A stretch of DNA of 64,000 nucleotides from Natrarchaeobaculum sulfurireducens (lineage in GTDB: Archaea > Halobacteriota > Halobacteria > Halobacteriales > Natrialbaceae). The stretch lies in assembly GCF_003430825.1 (NCBI RefSeq), contig NZ_CP024047.1:2170001-2234000 (forward strand), in the 5' to 3' direction. Shown in pieces: positions 18,095 through 30,290 of this stretch (the stretch's first letter is position 1; every line of letters begins with the position of its first letter). A program made the translations under genes and the position numbers. Below the pieces are notes generated by a model. It did no database searches, was not told the origin of the DNA, and was given only the letters and a program-made list of their open reading frames with translations.

Positions 18095-18505
18095 ATGAAC
18101 GTTCTCGTCCCGGTTGACGATTCTGACCCGGCTCGGGCCGCATTCGAGTATGCAGTGTCAAACGCGTCTGATACCGAGATCACCGCGTTGCACGTGATCG
18201 ATCCCTACGAGACGAGTGTCTCGTCGTGGCTCGGTGGACAGGAGTTCCCCAAGAAACTCGAGGAGGAGGGAAGCGAACTGCTGGCCGAACTCGAAGCGGT
18301 GGCAGCCGACCATGATGTCACGATCGAGACCGACACCGTCGTCGGGAAGCCGGCCCAGGAGATCACGACCTACGTCGAAAACGAAGACATCGACGAGGTC
18401 GTCATCGGGAGCCACGGACGAACGGGCTCCTCGCGGGTGTTACTGGGGAGCGTCGCGGAGACGGTCGTTCGACGCGCACCGGTTCCCGTTACCGTCGTCC
18501 GCTGA
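18095..18505 (+). CDS. universal stress protein UspA
   Basis: A single-domain UspA of 136 residues, the normal length. It starts MNVLVPVDDSDPARAAFEYA and ends with the ATP-binding loop IGSHGRTGSSRVLLGSVAE and PVPVTVVR. All elements are intact, so it should bind nucleotide and respond to stress. It is monocistronic with its own TATA box. Together with the tandem UspA and CBS genes it makes up a stress block. Confidence 0.9.
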   Translation: MNVLVPVDDSDPARAAFEYAVSNASDTEITALHVIDPYETSVSSWLGGQEFPKKLEEEGSELLAELEAVAADHDVTIETDTVVGKPAQEITTYVENEDIDEVVIGSHGRTGSSRVLLGSVAETVVRRAPVPVTVVR

Positions 18506-18755
18506 CCGACAAACGAAGCCACCCGTTCTCAGCCGACTGTCGGGAGTCGGCTGCGGAAGCTCGATCGAATCCATGCTCGTCTCCCGATGGGACCGCCAAG
18601 CGGAAAGTACCCCTCCTGGCGCGCAGAAACCGACGGATGTGACAGGGGCCTCGAGCAGCTGTCTCACCCCTTGGCCGAACCAGTCGAAGGGTGCCTGGAC
18701 TCACCTGAGACAGTCCGTTCGATCAGAAGAACGTCGGGGCTGTCCTCGGGATAGA

Positions 18756-20072
18756 TCAGTTGCTCGAGAGGTCTCGAACCGTCTGGTTGATCTCCTGGAC
18801 CTTCGAGACCTGTTCTTCGTTCGCACTGGCGACGGATTCGATCTCGGTGGCGATCGTCTCCGCCTCCTCGACGAGTTCGTCGATCATGCTCGCGACCTCT
18901 TCGGTGCTGGCCGCCTGATCGTCGGTCGCCTCCGAGACGTCCCGGATGCCCCGCGAGGCCTCCTGGACTGCCTGCGCGATCTCCTGAAGCGTGTCCATCG
19001 CGTCGTCGACTTTCTCGATCCCCCGGTCGACTTCGCGGGTCGTCTCCTCGAGGCTGTCGACAGTGGCGGAGGTGACGTCTTTGATCTCCTCGACCATCGT
19101 CTCGATCTCGCTGGCGTGAGACTGGGAGTCCTCAGCGAGCGACTTGACTTCGTTTGCGACGACGGCGAAGCCGTCTCCCGCCTCGCCGGCCGTTGCAGCC
19201 TCGATACTCGCGTTGAGCGCGAGCAGGTTCGTCTGATCCGCGATGTTGTTGATGATGTCGACGATCTCGTCGATCTCGTCGATACGGTTCTCGAGTTGTC
19301 CGATGTCACTAACGACCTCCTGGGTGGAATCGTCGACCTGCTCGATCGCGTCGATCGCCTCGGTCGCCGCATCGCGTCCCTCATCCGAGAGTTGCTCGGC
19401 TCGTTCGCTCGTCGCGGCGACCTCCTCGGCCGTCGAGGCGATCTCTTCGACGGAGGCCGACATGCCAGCGACCTCGCTCGCGACGCCGTCCATCGAAGAC
19501 GCCTGTTGCTGGGCGAGGTCGTTGATGTGTTCGGTGCGTCTGGCGGCGCTATCGGCGGTTTCCAGCACGTCATCGACGGCGCTCTCGACGTTCTCCGTGA
19601 TGGCCTGGCGTTGCTCGAGCTGAGTAGCGTAGTTGCGAATGAACGTGACAAGCGTCTCGGTCAGCTCCTGCTCTTCTGAAAGCCAGGGGCCGTTGTCCTC
19701 CGTTGGTCGCCGTTCCGTGTAGACGACTTCCATACTGACCGGCGTTCCGGCGTCGGTGCTGACCTCGGTAGTCAGCGGGTGACCGCTCCGCTGAAACCGT
19801 GCCGACTCGGCGACGACGTCGCCGACGCTGATCCGTGCTTCGGTCACCTCGGGGTACTGAAACCACTCCGGGAGTTCAGCGACGTACGTCCGGACGAGTT
19901 CGTCGATCGGTCGGTCGACCTCGCCGAACAGGTCGTTGGCCCGCTGGATCGCCTCGAGTTCTTTTGACCGTTCCTGAAGCTTCACTTTGGCCTCGACTTC
20001 GGAGAGCGTACTGACGTCGTCGTGTAACTGAAAATGTTCTGAGGGAAGGTGAGAGCCTTCTGAGTCGGCCAT
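18756..20072 (-). CDS. soluble methyl-accepting chemotaxis transducer (Htr)
   Basis: A 438-residue cytoplasmic transducer with no transmembrane segment. The N-terminal ~160 residues ([22 protein letters not shown], then VEARISVGD-like strands) look like a GAF-type sensor. The rest is the long coiled coil of an MCP, with the highly conserved tip [18 protein letters not shown] and [15 protein letters not shown] that contacts CheW and CheA. Methylation helices flank the tip. The ligand is unknown. CheW, CheY, CheB and CheA are encoded at the right end of this window and are its likely partners. Confidence 0.88.
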   Translation of the reverse strand: MADSEGSHLPSEHFQLHDDVSTLSEVEAKVKLQERSKELEAIQRANDLFGEVDRPIDELVRTYVAELPEWFQYPEVTEARISVGDVVAESARFQRSGHPLTTEVSTDAGTPVSMEVVYTERRPTEDNGPWLSEEQELTETLVTFIRNYATQLEQRQAITENVESAVDDVLETADSAARRTEHINDLAQQQASSMDGVASEVAGMSASVEEIASTAEEVAATSERAEQLSDEGRDAATEAIDAIEQVDDSTQEVVSDIGQLENRIDEIDEIVDIINNIADQTNLLALNASIEAATAGEAGDGFAVVANEVKSLAEDSQSHASEIETMVEEIKDVTSATVDSLEETTREVDRGIEKVDDAMDTLQEIAQAVQEASRGIRDVSEATDDQAASTEEVASMIDELVEEAETIATEIESVASANEEQVSKVQEINQTVRDLSSN

Positions 20073-20406
20073 AGTGGTACAACTCTAGAGTATACACATC
20101 ACATTGTTGGCCGACTTCCCGGCCTGTGACGCCACTCGTGGGCTATCCGTCGTTCGTCCATCGGTTTCTTGATTCGTGTGGCGTCACTACCGGTTCGTCG
20201 GTAAAACTCGATCTGCGTGGAATCAAACATGACTAGCAAACCAGGTCCCGTCGACCTACGAATGCGATAGTACTGAACTACGTCGTGGTGATCGCTCCGA
20301 AAAGAGTCGACTACCGTGCCGACACGGTCGCGAGCTCGGACCGGGAACCGCGACGAGAGGTCGGTGAGCGTCGGAGACAGCCACCGACTCGAGCGCTCTA
20401 CGTCGA
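20073..20406. other. gene-free stretch, 334 nt
   Basis: It lies upstream of the transducer gene and downstream of katG, both on the minus strand. It should hold the transducer promoter; GTATAC at 20089-20094 is a possible TATA region. Nothing else is evident. Confidence 0.4.
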
Positions 20407-23586
<3,180 letters not shown>

Positions 23587-23790
23587 CTACTGCATGTCGT
23601 CGAGGGACACGAACGCGTCCTCACTGGCGACGATCCACTCGTTTTGGGCCGTCTCGTCGGTCGTGTAAATAGCCAGTTCGTCCGGCGCATCGTCGTTCTG
23701 GATCACTACGAAGCCGAGCCGGAACGGCGGCTGATCCTCGAACGGCGTCGACACTACGTTCCCCCAGTCGAATTGGTCCCCCTCAGTCAT
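23587..23790 (-). CDS. small haloarchaeal protein, DUF7511-like
   Basis: A 67-residue acidic protein. RLGFVVIQNDDAPDELAIYTTD followed by EWIVASEDAFVSLDDM matches the pattern of small halobacterial proteins with a tyrosine/tryptophan-rich beta core and a final FVSLDDM-like motif. Its function is unknown. It stands alone with ATG at 23790. The family label rests on pattern memory and should be checked. Confidence 0.6.
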   Translation of the reverse strand: MTEGDQFDWGNVVSTPFEDQPPFRLGFVVIQNDDAPDELAIYTTDETAQNEWIVASEDAFVSLDDMQ

Positions 23791-24037
23791 ACAAGTGGCT
23801 GGGATGTAGTATGAAATCTGTCTTTTGGCCCACTATGTCCGGGGCGATATCTCATCGCGAAATGTGTGACGCTGCTTGCGGACCCACGCACAAGCCCGGA
23901 CACGCCGGATCGTGACTGTGCCGCCGAACTCCCGCCGGGCCGGGCGGTTACGCGCTCCCAGACCTGCCGACGTGCCACAATGTATTTCATGCTAAACCGT
24001 TACCATTAGGACGACGATCGACAATCCACTCGACACC

Positions 24038-25147
24038 ATGCACCCACGCCACGAACTGACGAAATACGTCGGCAGCGAGGACTGTGCCGAAGAGTCCGTT
24101 TCGGAGTTTTTCGGCCAGTTAGTAGAAGACATCGGAGTCGGGGTGGCCGCGGTCGGGACCAATGGGACGTTCATCTACGTGAACGACCACTACGCCGGAA
24201 TGCTGGGGCGTACGAAGGAAGATCTCATCGGTCGTAGTGTTGGAGAAATAAATACGGCGTTCGATCAAGCCCGCTTCGAGGAATATTGGCACTCGTTTTC
24301 GATGAACGAAACGCACGTCGCGGAGACGGTACATCGAACTGCAAGCGGTGAGACGGTCCCGGTCAGAACGAACGTGACGCGGGTCGAGATCGGCGGTGAA
24401 CCGGTGAACGTCGGCACGATTCAGGACATCTCCGAGCTAGAACGGCGTCGCGAGCAGCTAGACGTCCTCCGTCGCGTGCTCCGACACGACCTCCGAAACC
24501 GACTCAACGTCGTCTCGGGGTACGTCGACCTCATCGAACTCGAACTCGATTCGACTGACGAGCTTCACGATCACTTCACACACATCCAGACCGAGATCGA
24601 ACACCTGCTCGCGACCTCAGAGAACTCCCGTCGCCTCGAGAACCTTCTCGATGAGTCTGCGAGTGGACCGAGCCAACGAACGAAGATGGTTCGTCTGGAC
24701 CGCCTGCTCGAGGAAGCGCTCGCGAGGGTTCGAACGAAGTTTCCGGGCGTCGACGTCGAGACTGTAGATCCGGGCCCGGTTCGCGTTCGCGCCGCCGAGT
24801 ATCTCGGCCAGGCGATCACACACGTCCTCTCGAACGGGATCCTCCACAACGACAGCGAACGACCGCGTATCGAACTCGGCGTGACCGTCGGCGAAGAGCG
24901 TGTTGTCCTCTCGGTCGCCGACAACGGTCCGGGGATTCCGGACGAGCGGAAGGATCTCGTCTTCGGACGCGAAGAGACCGATCAGCTGCACCACGGAAAC
25001 GGGTTCGGGCTCTTTTTCGTGGAGAACGTCGTCGAAGAGAGCGACGGTGAGATCTGGATCGAGGACAACGAGCCGAGAGGATCGATTTTCAAGATCGCAC
25101 TCGACCTCGAGCCTCGAGCGCCGGTCGATCGAGCCGAACGCGTGTGA
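24038..25147 (+). CDS. PAS-domain sensor histidine kinase
   Basis: A 369-residue soluble kinase. A PAS domain (about 25-135: DIGVGVAAVGTNGTFIYVND, ending VGTIQDISELERRR) senses a cytoplasmic signal. The dimerisation domain has the H-box VLRRVLRHDLRNRLNVVSGY; the catalytic domain has the N-box HVLSNGILHND, G1 ADNGPGI and G2 GNGFGLFFVENVV. N-box NGILHN is a mild variant of the usual NAIEHN. There is no receiver next to it, so the partner response regulator is encoded elsewhere, as is common for haloarchaeal kinases. Confidence 0.88.
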   Translation: MHPRHELTKYVGSEDCAEESVSEFFGQLVEDIGVGVAAVGTNGTFIYVNDHYAGMLGRTKEDLIGRSVGEINTAFDQARFEEYWHSFSMNETHVAETVHRTASGETVPVRTNVTRVEIGGEPVNVGTIQDISELERRREQLDVLRRVLRHDLRNRLNVVSGYVDLIELELDSTDELHDHFTHIQTEIEHLLATSENSRRLENLLDESASGPSQRTKMVRLDRLLEEALARVRTKFPGVDVETVDPGPVRVRAAEYLGQAITHVLSNGILHNDSERPRIELGVTVGEERVVLSVADNGPGIPDERKDLVFGREETDQLHHGNGFGLFFVENVVEESDGEIWIEDNEPRGSIFKIALDLEPRAPVDRAERV

Positions 25148-25548
25148 GATGAACAATTGTTATATAGGATAGTTCCAAATACAGGGCTGGTCTGTCACCC
25201 GCGACGGCAGATCACTACGCCCAACTCGATTCTGGGCACGACTCTGGCGCACACCTGTGCATGATACACGGGGTTGCGCCCCCCATTTCTGGATCGAACT
25301 CACCCACGTCGTTCAGTTCGTGTACAGGGAGTGACCGCTTGCACAGCCACCAGCCGGTCACGGTGTACGCGAACTCGAGTCGGCCTCGCCACGACGCGCC
25401 AAGTTCTAGCGGCCGGGTCAGCCCGGACGTGACACGACTGGCTACGTCCGGCAGCGGCGATGAGAGCGCGGCTGACCGACGGTTACCGGGGCCGGTCGGC
25501 GGACGAGTGGATTGCTCTGGGGCGGTGGAACAACCAGTATCGGCGTGC
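25148..25548. other. gene-free stretch, 401 nt
   Basis: It lies between the kinase and a small zinc-ribbon gene that converge on it. A minus-strand frame ends with a cysteine-containing tail (PCIMHRCAPESCPESSWA) but has no start codon or other support. Nothing else is recognised. Confidence 0.35.
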
Positions 25549-25704
25549 TCAGGAGAGTCGGTCGAAGGCACCGTCGCCGCAAGTGCAGTCCGCGGAGACG
25601 CCGATGGGGCGGATCGTCCCGTCAGAGAGTTGCTCGGAGACGAACACGGACCCACACGATCGGCACTTGGCGACGACTTTCGACTTCGACTGGGACTTGC
25701 TCAT
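25549..25704 (-). CDS. 51-residue zinc-ribbon protein
   Basis: Starts at ATG 25704 with MSKSQSKSKVVAKCRSCGS and ends TGA after DRLS. Cysteine pairs CRSC (14-17) and CTCG (40-42) are 22 residues apart, suiting one zinc ion. The lysine/serine-rich head could contact nucleic acid. Very small zinc-finger proteins are common in haloarchaea and some affect swarming or biofilm formation; no role can be assigned here. Codon use fits a real gene. Confidence 0.65.
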   Translation of the reverse strand: MSKSQSKSKVVAKCRSCGSVFVSEQLSDGTIRPIGVSADCTCGDGAFDRLS

Positions 25705-26120
25705 TGACACAGGGTATGGCCGAGACGGGTATCACGGTTGCTCCAATCTGCTTTGGGACCACGAGTGAACGACACGTTCGGGACGATGCCCCCATTGGTC
25801 GCAGGTGATGATTCGCTCGAGTGGCTAACTCCCATCGTCGCGAGGAGGGCGTTGTTCGCCTCGACGTAACTGTTGACGACGTGTTTCGAGATTGCCACCG
25901 GTTCGTCCCTAACGGGGCCTCTACAGCGTTTGACTCCGGATGTTCACTGCCCATGTGTTGCTGGCGGATGGGGATGATGCTTCACGAACGCCAGACACTA
26001 TAGTGTGTCTCGCTTCTTTGAACTACTGACAAGTGTATTGCCCCGCCCTCACTAACAGTCACCGCCTGCAGAACGGAAGAACGGACGAGGGGCAGCATCC
26101 ACTCGGCTCACACCGTCCTG
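25705..26120. other. gene-free stretch, 416 nt
   Basis: A minus-strand frame opens MAISKHVVNSYVEANNALLATMG, which looks protein-like, but it degenerates and then overlaps the zinc-ribbon gene in another frame. It may be a decayed small gene. A 12-bp palindrome ACACTATAGTGT lies at about 25985-25996. Confidence 0.35.
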
Positions 26121-26948
26121 CTATGCGACGTCGATCCTGTCGAGAAACGCTCCAGTCGCGTCGTTGAACGCCACCGGTCGGTCCTGATTGACGAGGTGAC
26201 CGGCGTTGTCGAACGTGAACCGCTGGCCATTGTCGACTTCAGAAACGATCGCTTCGCCTTGCCCTTTGACGAGTGGGGCCTCCTGTTCGCCGTGGACGAC
26301 GAGCGTCGGCGTCGAGACGCCGGTGAGGTCCGACGGATCGTACCGGAACAGTGCCTCGAAGATCTTCCGGAACTCGGATCGAGAGACGTCATCGACGGCT
26401 TCGAGCGCCTGCGCCCGGACGGCCGGGTCGACCGAAAGCCACTGTTCACCGGTCGTCCCCTGGATCGAAACCAGCAATGATCGGAACGTCGTCCGTGGTC
26501 CGGTCAGTGACAGCGCCGTCGCGAGCGCTGGCGTCGGGGAGAGAAACGGTTTCATCCCACTCGGGAGGTCAACCGGCGGCATCGACCGGACTGCCCCGGC
26601 GAGAACCGCTCCCGTCGCCCGGTCGGGATAGCGAGAGAGATACTCCTGGACGACCATCGATCCCAGCGAGAGTCCACAGAGGGTCGGTCGTTCGATCTCG
26701 AGGTGAGAAAGCAACCGCTCGAGGTCGTCCGTAAAGAGGTCGATCGTGTACCGGGTCGCGTCGGTCGGGCCGGTCCGTCCGTGTCCGCGAACGTCGAGCG
26801 TGATGACCTGGTAGTCCTCTGCGAAGTGTTCGACCTGTGGCTGCCAGGCCTGTCCGTTCATCCAGCCACCGTGGACGAAAACGAGCGGCGGTCCCTCGCC
26901 GGTTCGTTCGTACCAGAGGGTGCCGTCATCGAGCGAGAGTTCTGCCAT
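26121..26948 (-). CDS. alpha/beta-fold hydrolase
   Basis: A 275-residue esterase/peroxidase-like enzyme of the alpha/beta-hydrolase fold. The oxyanion motif is FVHGGWMN, the nucleophile elbow GLSLGS (serine), the acid-loop VVHGEQEAP and the catalytic histidine NAGHLVNQDRP. The acid position carries E rather than the usual D, which is tolerated in the fold. The substrate is unknown. ATG 26948 fits a TATA box (CCTATATG on the minus strand, about 25 bp upstream). It is divergent from cbiA. Confidence 0.85.
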   Translation of the reverse strand: MAELSLDDGTLWYERTGEGPPLVFVHGGWMNGQAWQPQVEHFAEDYQVITLDVRGHGRTGPTDATRYTIDLFTDDLERLLSHLEIERPTLCGLSLGSMVVQEYLSRYPDRATGAVLAGAVRSMPPVDLPSGMKPFLSPTPALATALSLTGPRTTFRSLLVSIQGTTGEQWLSVDPAVRAQALEAVDDVSRSEFRKIFEALFRYDPSDLTGVSTPTLVVHGEQEAPLVKGQGEAIVSEVDNGQRFTFDNAGHLVNQDRPVAFNDATGAFLDRIDVA

Positions 26949-27091
26949 AGACGTTGTGCGGGCGCTGTGCATATAGGTTGGCTGGTTGCGTTACCCACGG
27001 TGAAAGACAGGCGAGCTACACCGTTGATCGAACGCACACGTGTGCCACCGTCACCGACGCTTTCAAGTCGGGGTGTGCGAACAGGGCACCA

Positions 27092-28402
27092 ATGAACGGA
27101 TTCGTACTCGGTGGAGTCAGCTCCGGGGTCGGAAAGACTGTCGCGACGCTCGCGATCGTACAGGCGCTCGAGGACGCCGGGTACGACGTCCAGCCCGCCA
27201 AGGCAGGTCCCGACTTCATCGATCCGAGTCACCACGAGGCGATCGCCGGTCGGCCGTCACGGACGCTCGACCTGTGGCTCTGTGGTGACGACGGCGTTCG
27301 CCGGAACTACGCCCGCGGCGAGGGGGACATCTGCGTCGTCGAGGGTGTGATGGGCCTGTACGACGGTGACGGCTCGAGCACCGCGATGGTCGCCGAGGCG
27401 CTCGACCTCCCGGTCGTGCTCGTTGTCGACGCCAAAGCAGGCATGGAGAGCGTCGCGGCGACGGCACTCGGCTTCCAGCAGTTCGCCGCGGAGATCGGTC
27501 GCGACATCGAGGTCGCTGGCATCGTCGCCCAGCGCGCCCACGGCGGCCGTCACGAACAGGGCATCCGCGACGCTCTGCCGGACGACCTCGAGTTCTTCGG
27601 GCGGATTCCGCCGAATCCCGACCTCGAGATTCCCGACCGTCACCTCGGCCTCGAGATGGGTCAGGAGGTGACGCTCCCGACCGGGGCGCTGCGCGAGGCC
27701 GCGGAGACGCTCGAGGCCGATCGACTCGCAGCCGTCGCGCGCGAGCCCCCGGCGCTGTCGTCGGCAGACTCGGCACCGTCGGAGCCAGTCGACGCCCGCA
27801 TCGCCGTCGCCAGCGACGCCGCCTTCTGCTTCCGATATCCCGCGACGATCGAACGCTTCCGCGAGCGGGCCGATCTCGTCACGTTCTCACCCGTCGCGGG
27901 CGATCCCGTTCCCGACTGCGACGGCGTTTACCTCCCCGGTGGCTACCCGGAACTCCACGCCGCCGACCTCGAGGCCGCCGGCACACTCTCGGAACTCGGC
28001 GACCGCGCGAGCGATGGCCTCCCCGTCCTGGGCGAATGTGGTGGCCTGATGGCGATGAGCCAATCACTGACGACCGCCGACGGCGACCGTCACGAGATGG
28101 CGGGCATCCTCCCGGCGGACGTCACCATGCACGACCGCTATCAGGCGCTCGACCACGTCGAACTCGAGGCGCTCGACGATGTACTGACGGCCGACACCGG
28201 CGGACGGATTCGCGGCCACGAGTTCCACTACTCGAGCGCCGACGTCGACGGCGACGCCCGCTTCGCCTTCGAGACGGTCCGCGGCGACGGCATCGACGGC
28301 GACCACGACGGCCTGCTCGAGTACGAGTCGATGGGGACCTACGTCCACGTTCACGCCGAAAGCGGGGCGTTCGATCGGTTCCTCGAGACCGTTTCCCGGT
28401 GA
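27092..28402 (+). CDS. cbiA: cobyrinic acid a,c-diamide synthase CbiA
   Basis: Uses glutamine and ATP to amidate cobyrinate side chains a and c in cobalamin synthesis; 436 residues, normal length. The N-terminal P-loop is GGVSSGVGKTVATL, with the GPDFIDP and VEGVMGLYDG motifs of CbiA. The C-terminal glutamine-amidotransferase domain has the nucleophile cysteine in LGECGGLMAMS and the histidine in GTYVHVHAE. ATG 27092 is the family start; the open frame upstream is not homologous. It heads a short cobalamin gene group on the plus strand. Confidence 0.92.
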   Translation: MNGFVLGGVSSGVGKTVATLAIVQALEDAGYDVQPAKAGPDFIDPSHHEAIAGRPSRTLDLWLCGDDGVRRNYARGEGDICVVEGVMGLYDGDGSSTAMVAEALDLPVVLVVDAKAGMESVAATALGFQQFAAEIGRDIEVAGIVAQRAHGGRHEQGIRDALPDDLEFFGRIPPNPDLEIPDRHLGLEMGQEVTLPTGALREAAETLEADRLAAVAREPPALSSADSAPSEPVDARIAVASDAAFCFRYPATIERFRERADLVTFSPVAGDPVPDCDGVYLPGGYPELHAADLEAAGTLSELGDRASDGLPVLGECGGLMAMSQSLTTADGDRHEMAGILPADVTMHDRYQALDHVELEALDDVLTADTGGRIRGHEFHYSSADVDGDARFAFETVRGDGIDGDHDGLLEYESMGTYVHVHAESGAFDRFLETVSR

Positions 28403-28462
28403 GCCGTTCGATCCGGCCGCCGAACGTGAAATCTCACCTGGCAGTCGTTTCGAGACGAAGAC

Positions 28463-29610
28463 ATGTCTCCGCAGCCATCGTCCATCCTCCAGCGGGCTGT
28501 CGTCGACGCCTCGAGCGGTCGGTCGACTGCTCGCCTGCCACGTCGGGTTCGTCGGCGTTCTCGCCGCGGCAATCCTCGGACTCGGCTGGTGGCTCGATCG
28601 CACCGCCGACGCCGGGCTCGAGATCGGTTCGGTCGACGGCGTCGTCCTCCCGCTGGCCGTCGGGGGGCTAGTGCTGGTGTTCGGCGCTGCAGCGTTTCTT
28701 GCGCTGTCGCTCTCGCTGACCCTCGAGGTAATCGACGCCGCAACTCCCGCCTCGTCGGGACGACGGTCGCTGTCGATTCCCGTCGCCCGTCTGGCTCTCG
28801 CGCTGTTACTCGTGACGGCGCTCGTCGCAGCCGCCGGCGCGGTTCGGGCGGGAGACGTTCGGCCGGTGGACGCCGCACCCGAACTGCTGCCCGACGATCC
28901 AGACGGAATCTACGAGACGGCACTAGACAACACGGACCGGTCCGCTCACGCCTACCGGTACTGGACCGATGGCGGTGAGCAACTGGAGATAGAAACCCGA
29001 CTCGACCGCTCTGAGAGGCAGCTGAAGATGCTGCCTGGTGGTGATGGTCCGCCGACGTACTACGAGCGCGGTCACCTACGATTCCTTCGGCGGGCCGTTC
29101 GGAGAGCCCGAGGCGATCCCGGTTCCGGGATACCTCGAGTGGGAAGCCCAGGAAGTCGCCACGGACACCTCGCCACGGGTTGGAGAGCCCAACCCGGCCG
29201 TTCGAAACTGGACGATCAGCGAGGAGATCGACGACGAACTCGTCCTCGAACTCGAGGACTCGAACGACGTCTACCTCGCACTGACGGGCATGGAACTCGA
29301 GGAGGCATACGACGAACCCGAGGTCCACGAGGCCGCCGGGACGATGACTGTCGATCCCGACCGGAAGACGCTGGTCGACGGGGAGTTCCGGCTTGCCTTG
29401 ACCGACTGGGCCGAGGTCGACTCGAGCGACGAGGTTTACGAGACCGTAAGCGACGACGAACCCACCGCCGAGTGGGAGGACGTCGACCACGAGCTGACGT
29501 ATACTGCAGACGTCGAACTGGCGTACGAGGTCGACATCGACGTCGAACGACCCGACGAGATTGGCTCGCCCGGCCCAGGAGAGGTGTTTTGGCGCGTGTT
29601 CGCGTGCTGA
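28463..29610 (+). pseudogene. decayed haloarchaeal membrane-protein gene inside the cobalamin group
   Basis: Three frames must be joined. Frame one begins at ATG 28463 (MSPQPSSILQRAVVDASS); a shift near 28515 leads to LLACHVGFVGVLAAAILGLG, WWLDRTADAG and two further hydrophobic segments; a second shift near 29070 leads to VTYDSFGGPFGEPEAIPVPG and an acidic extracellular-looking tail ending at 29610. Restored, it would be a protein of roughly 380 residues with three N-terminal helices and a surface domain. I do not recognise the family. Both shifts could be sequencing errors, but two in one gene argue for decay. Confidence 0.6.
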
Positions 29611-29642
29611 CGACGGGCGTCTCACCAGCGAACACAATGCCG

Positions 29643-29673
29643 ATTGTTCTACTCCAAGCAAAATTGTTTTACT
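29643..29673 (+). promoter_or_regulatory. direct repeat upstream of cbiT
   Basis: ATTGTTCTACT (29643-29653) is repeated as ATTGTTTTACT (29663-29673), 20 bp apart, that is, two helical turns on the same DNA face. The second copy ends 23 bp before the cbiT ATG and could also act as the TATA region. This arrangement fits a regulator binding site. Confidence 0.4.
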
Positions 29674-29696
29674 GTCGGCTGCTGTTGGGCCGGATA

Positions 29697-30290
29697 ATGT
29701 CATCCATCGCGCTGCCATACGACGCGAAGGCCGGACCGACGAAACCGGAGGTCCGGGCGGTCGTCCAGTCGAAACTCGCACTGGGGCCGGACGATCACTT
29801 CGCGGAGGTCGGCTCCTGTACGGGAGCCGTCACCATCGAAGCCGCCCAGCGAGCCGGACGCGTGACCGCCGTCGAGCGGAAGGCCGAACGCCTCGAGACG
29901 ACCGAGAAGAACCTCGAGGCGAACGCGGAGACGATCCGGGCCGACGTCGAGTTGCGAAACGCTGAGGCACCCGAGGGCGTGCCCGACGACGCCGACGCAC
30001 TCTTTCTCGGCGGCAGTCGGAACTTCGAGGCCGTCCTCGACCACGCCGTCGAAACCGGGGTCGATCGAATCGTGATGAACGTCTCCCGACTCGAGGTCGC
30101 CGGGAAGGCGGCTGAGGCGTTCCGTGAGCGCGACATTCTCGAGGAGGTCGTCCAGTTCCAGGTGAGCCACGGCTACGAACTCGCCGGGGCGACGAGTTTC
30201 GATTCGGACAACCCCGTTTACATGCTGGTCGGGAGTGCAGGCGGCGACGATCGATCCACCGCGACCGACGGCGGGGAGGTGACACGATGA
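29697..30290 (+). CDS. cbiT: cobalt-precorrin C15-methyltransferase/decarboxylase CbiT
   Basis: A 197-residue class I methyltransferase of the anaerobic corrin pathway: it methylates C15 and decarboxylates the acetate side chain. SAM-binding motif EVGSCTGAVTIEAA, acidic loop VTAVERKAER and the motif LFLGGSRNFEAVLD are visible. ATG 29697 is the best start. The last codons overlap cbiL by ATGA, so cbiT, cbiL and cbiF are translated in series. The decayed membrane gene separates it from cbiA. Confidence 0.9.
   Translation: MSSIALPYDAKAGPTKPEVRAVVQSKLALGPDDHFAEVGSCTGAVTIEAAQRAGRVTAVERKAERLETTEKNLEANAETIRADVELRNAEAPEGVPDDADALFLGGSRNFEAVLDHAVETGVDRIVMNVSRLEVAGKAAEAFRERDILEEVVQFQVSHGYELAGATSFDSDNPVYMLVGSAGGDDRSTATDGGEVTR

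Noticed and set aside
25985-25996. Palindrome ACACTATAGTGT, perhaps two repeat ends joined
   Set aside because: Only 12 bp, without the conserved ACTGCAC part of the repeat ends.
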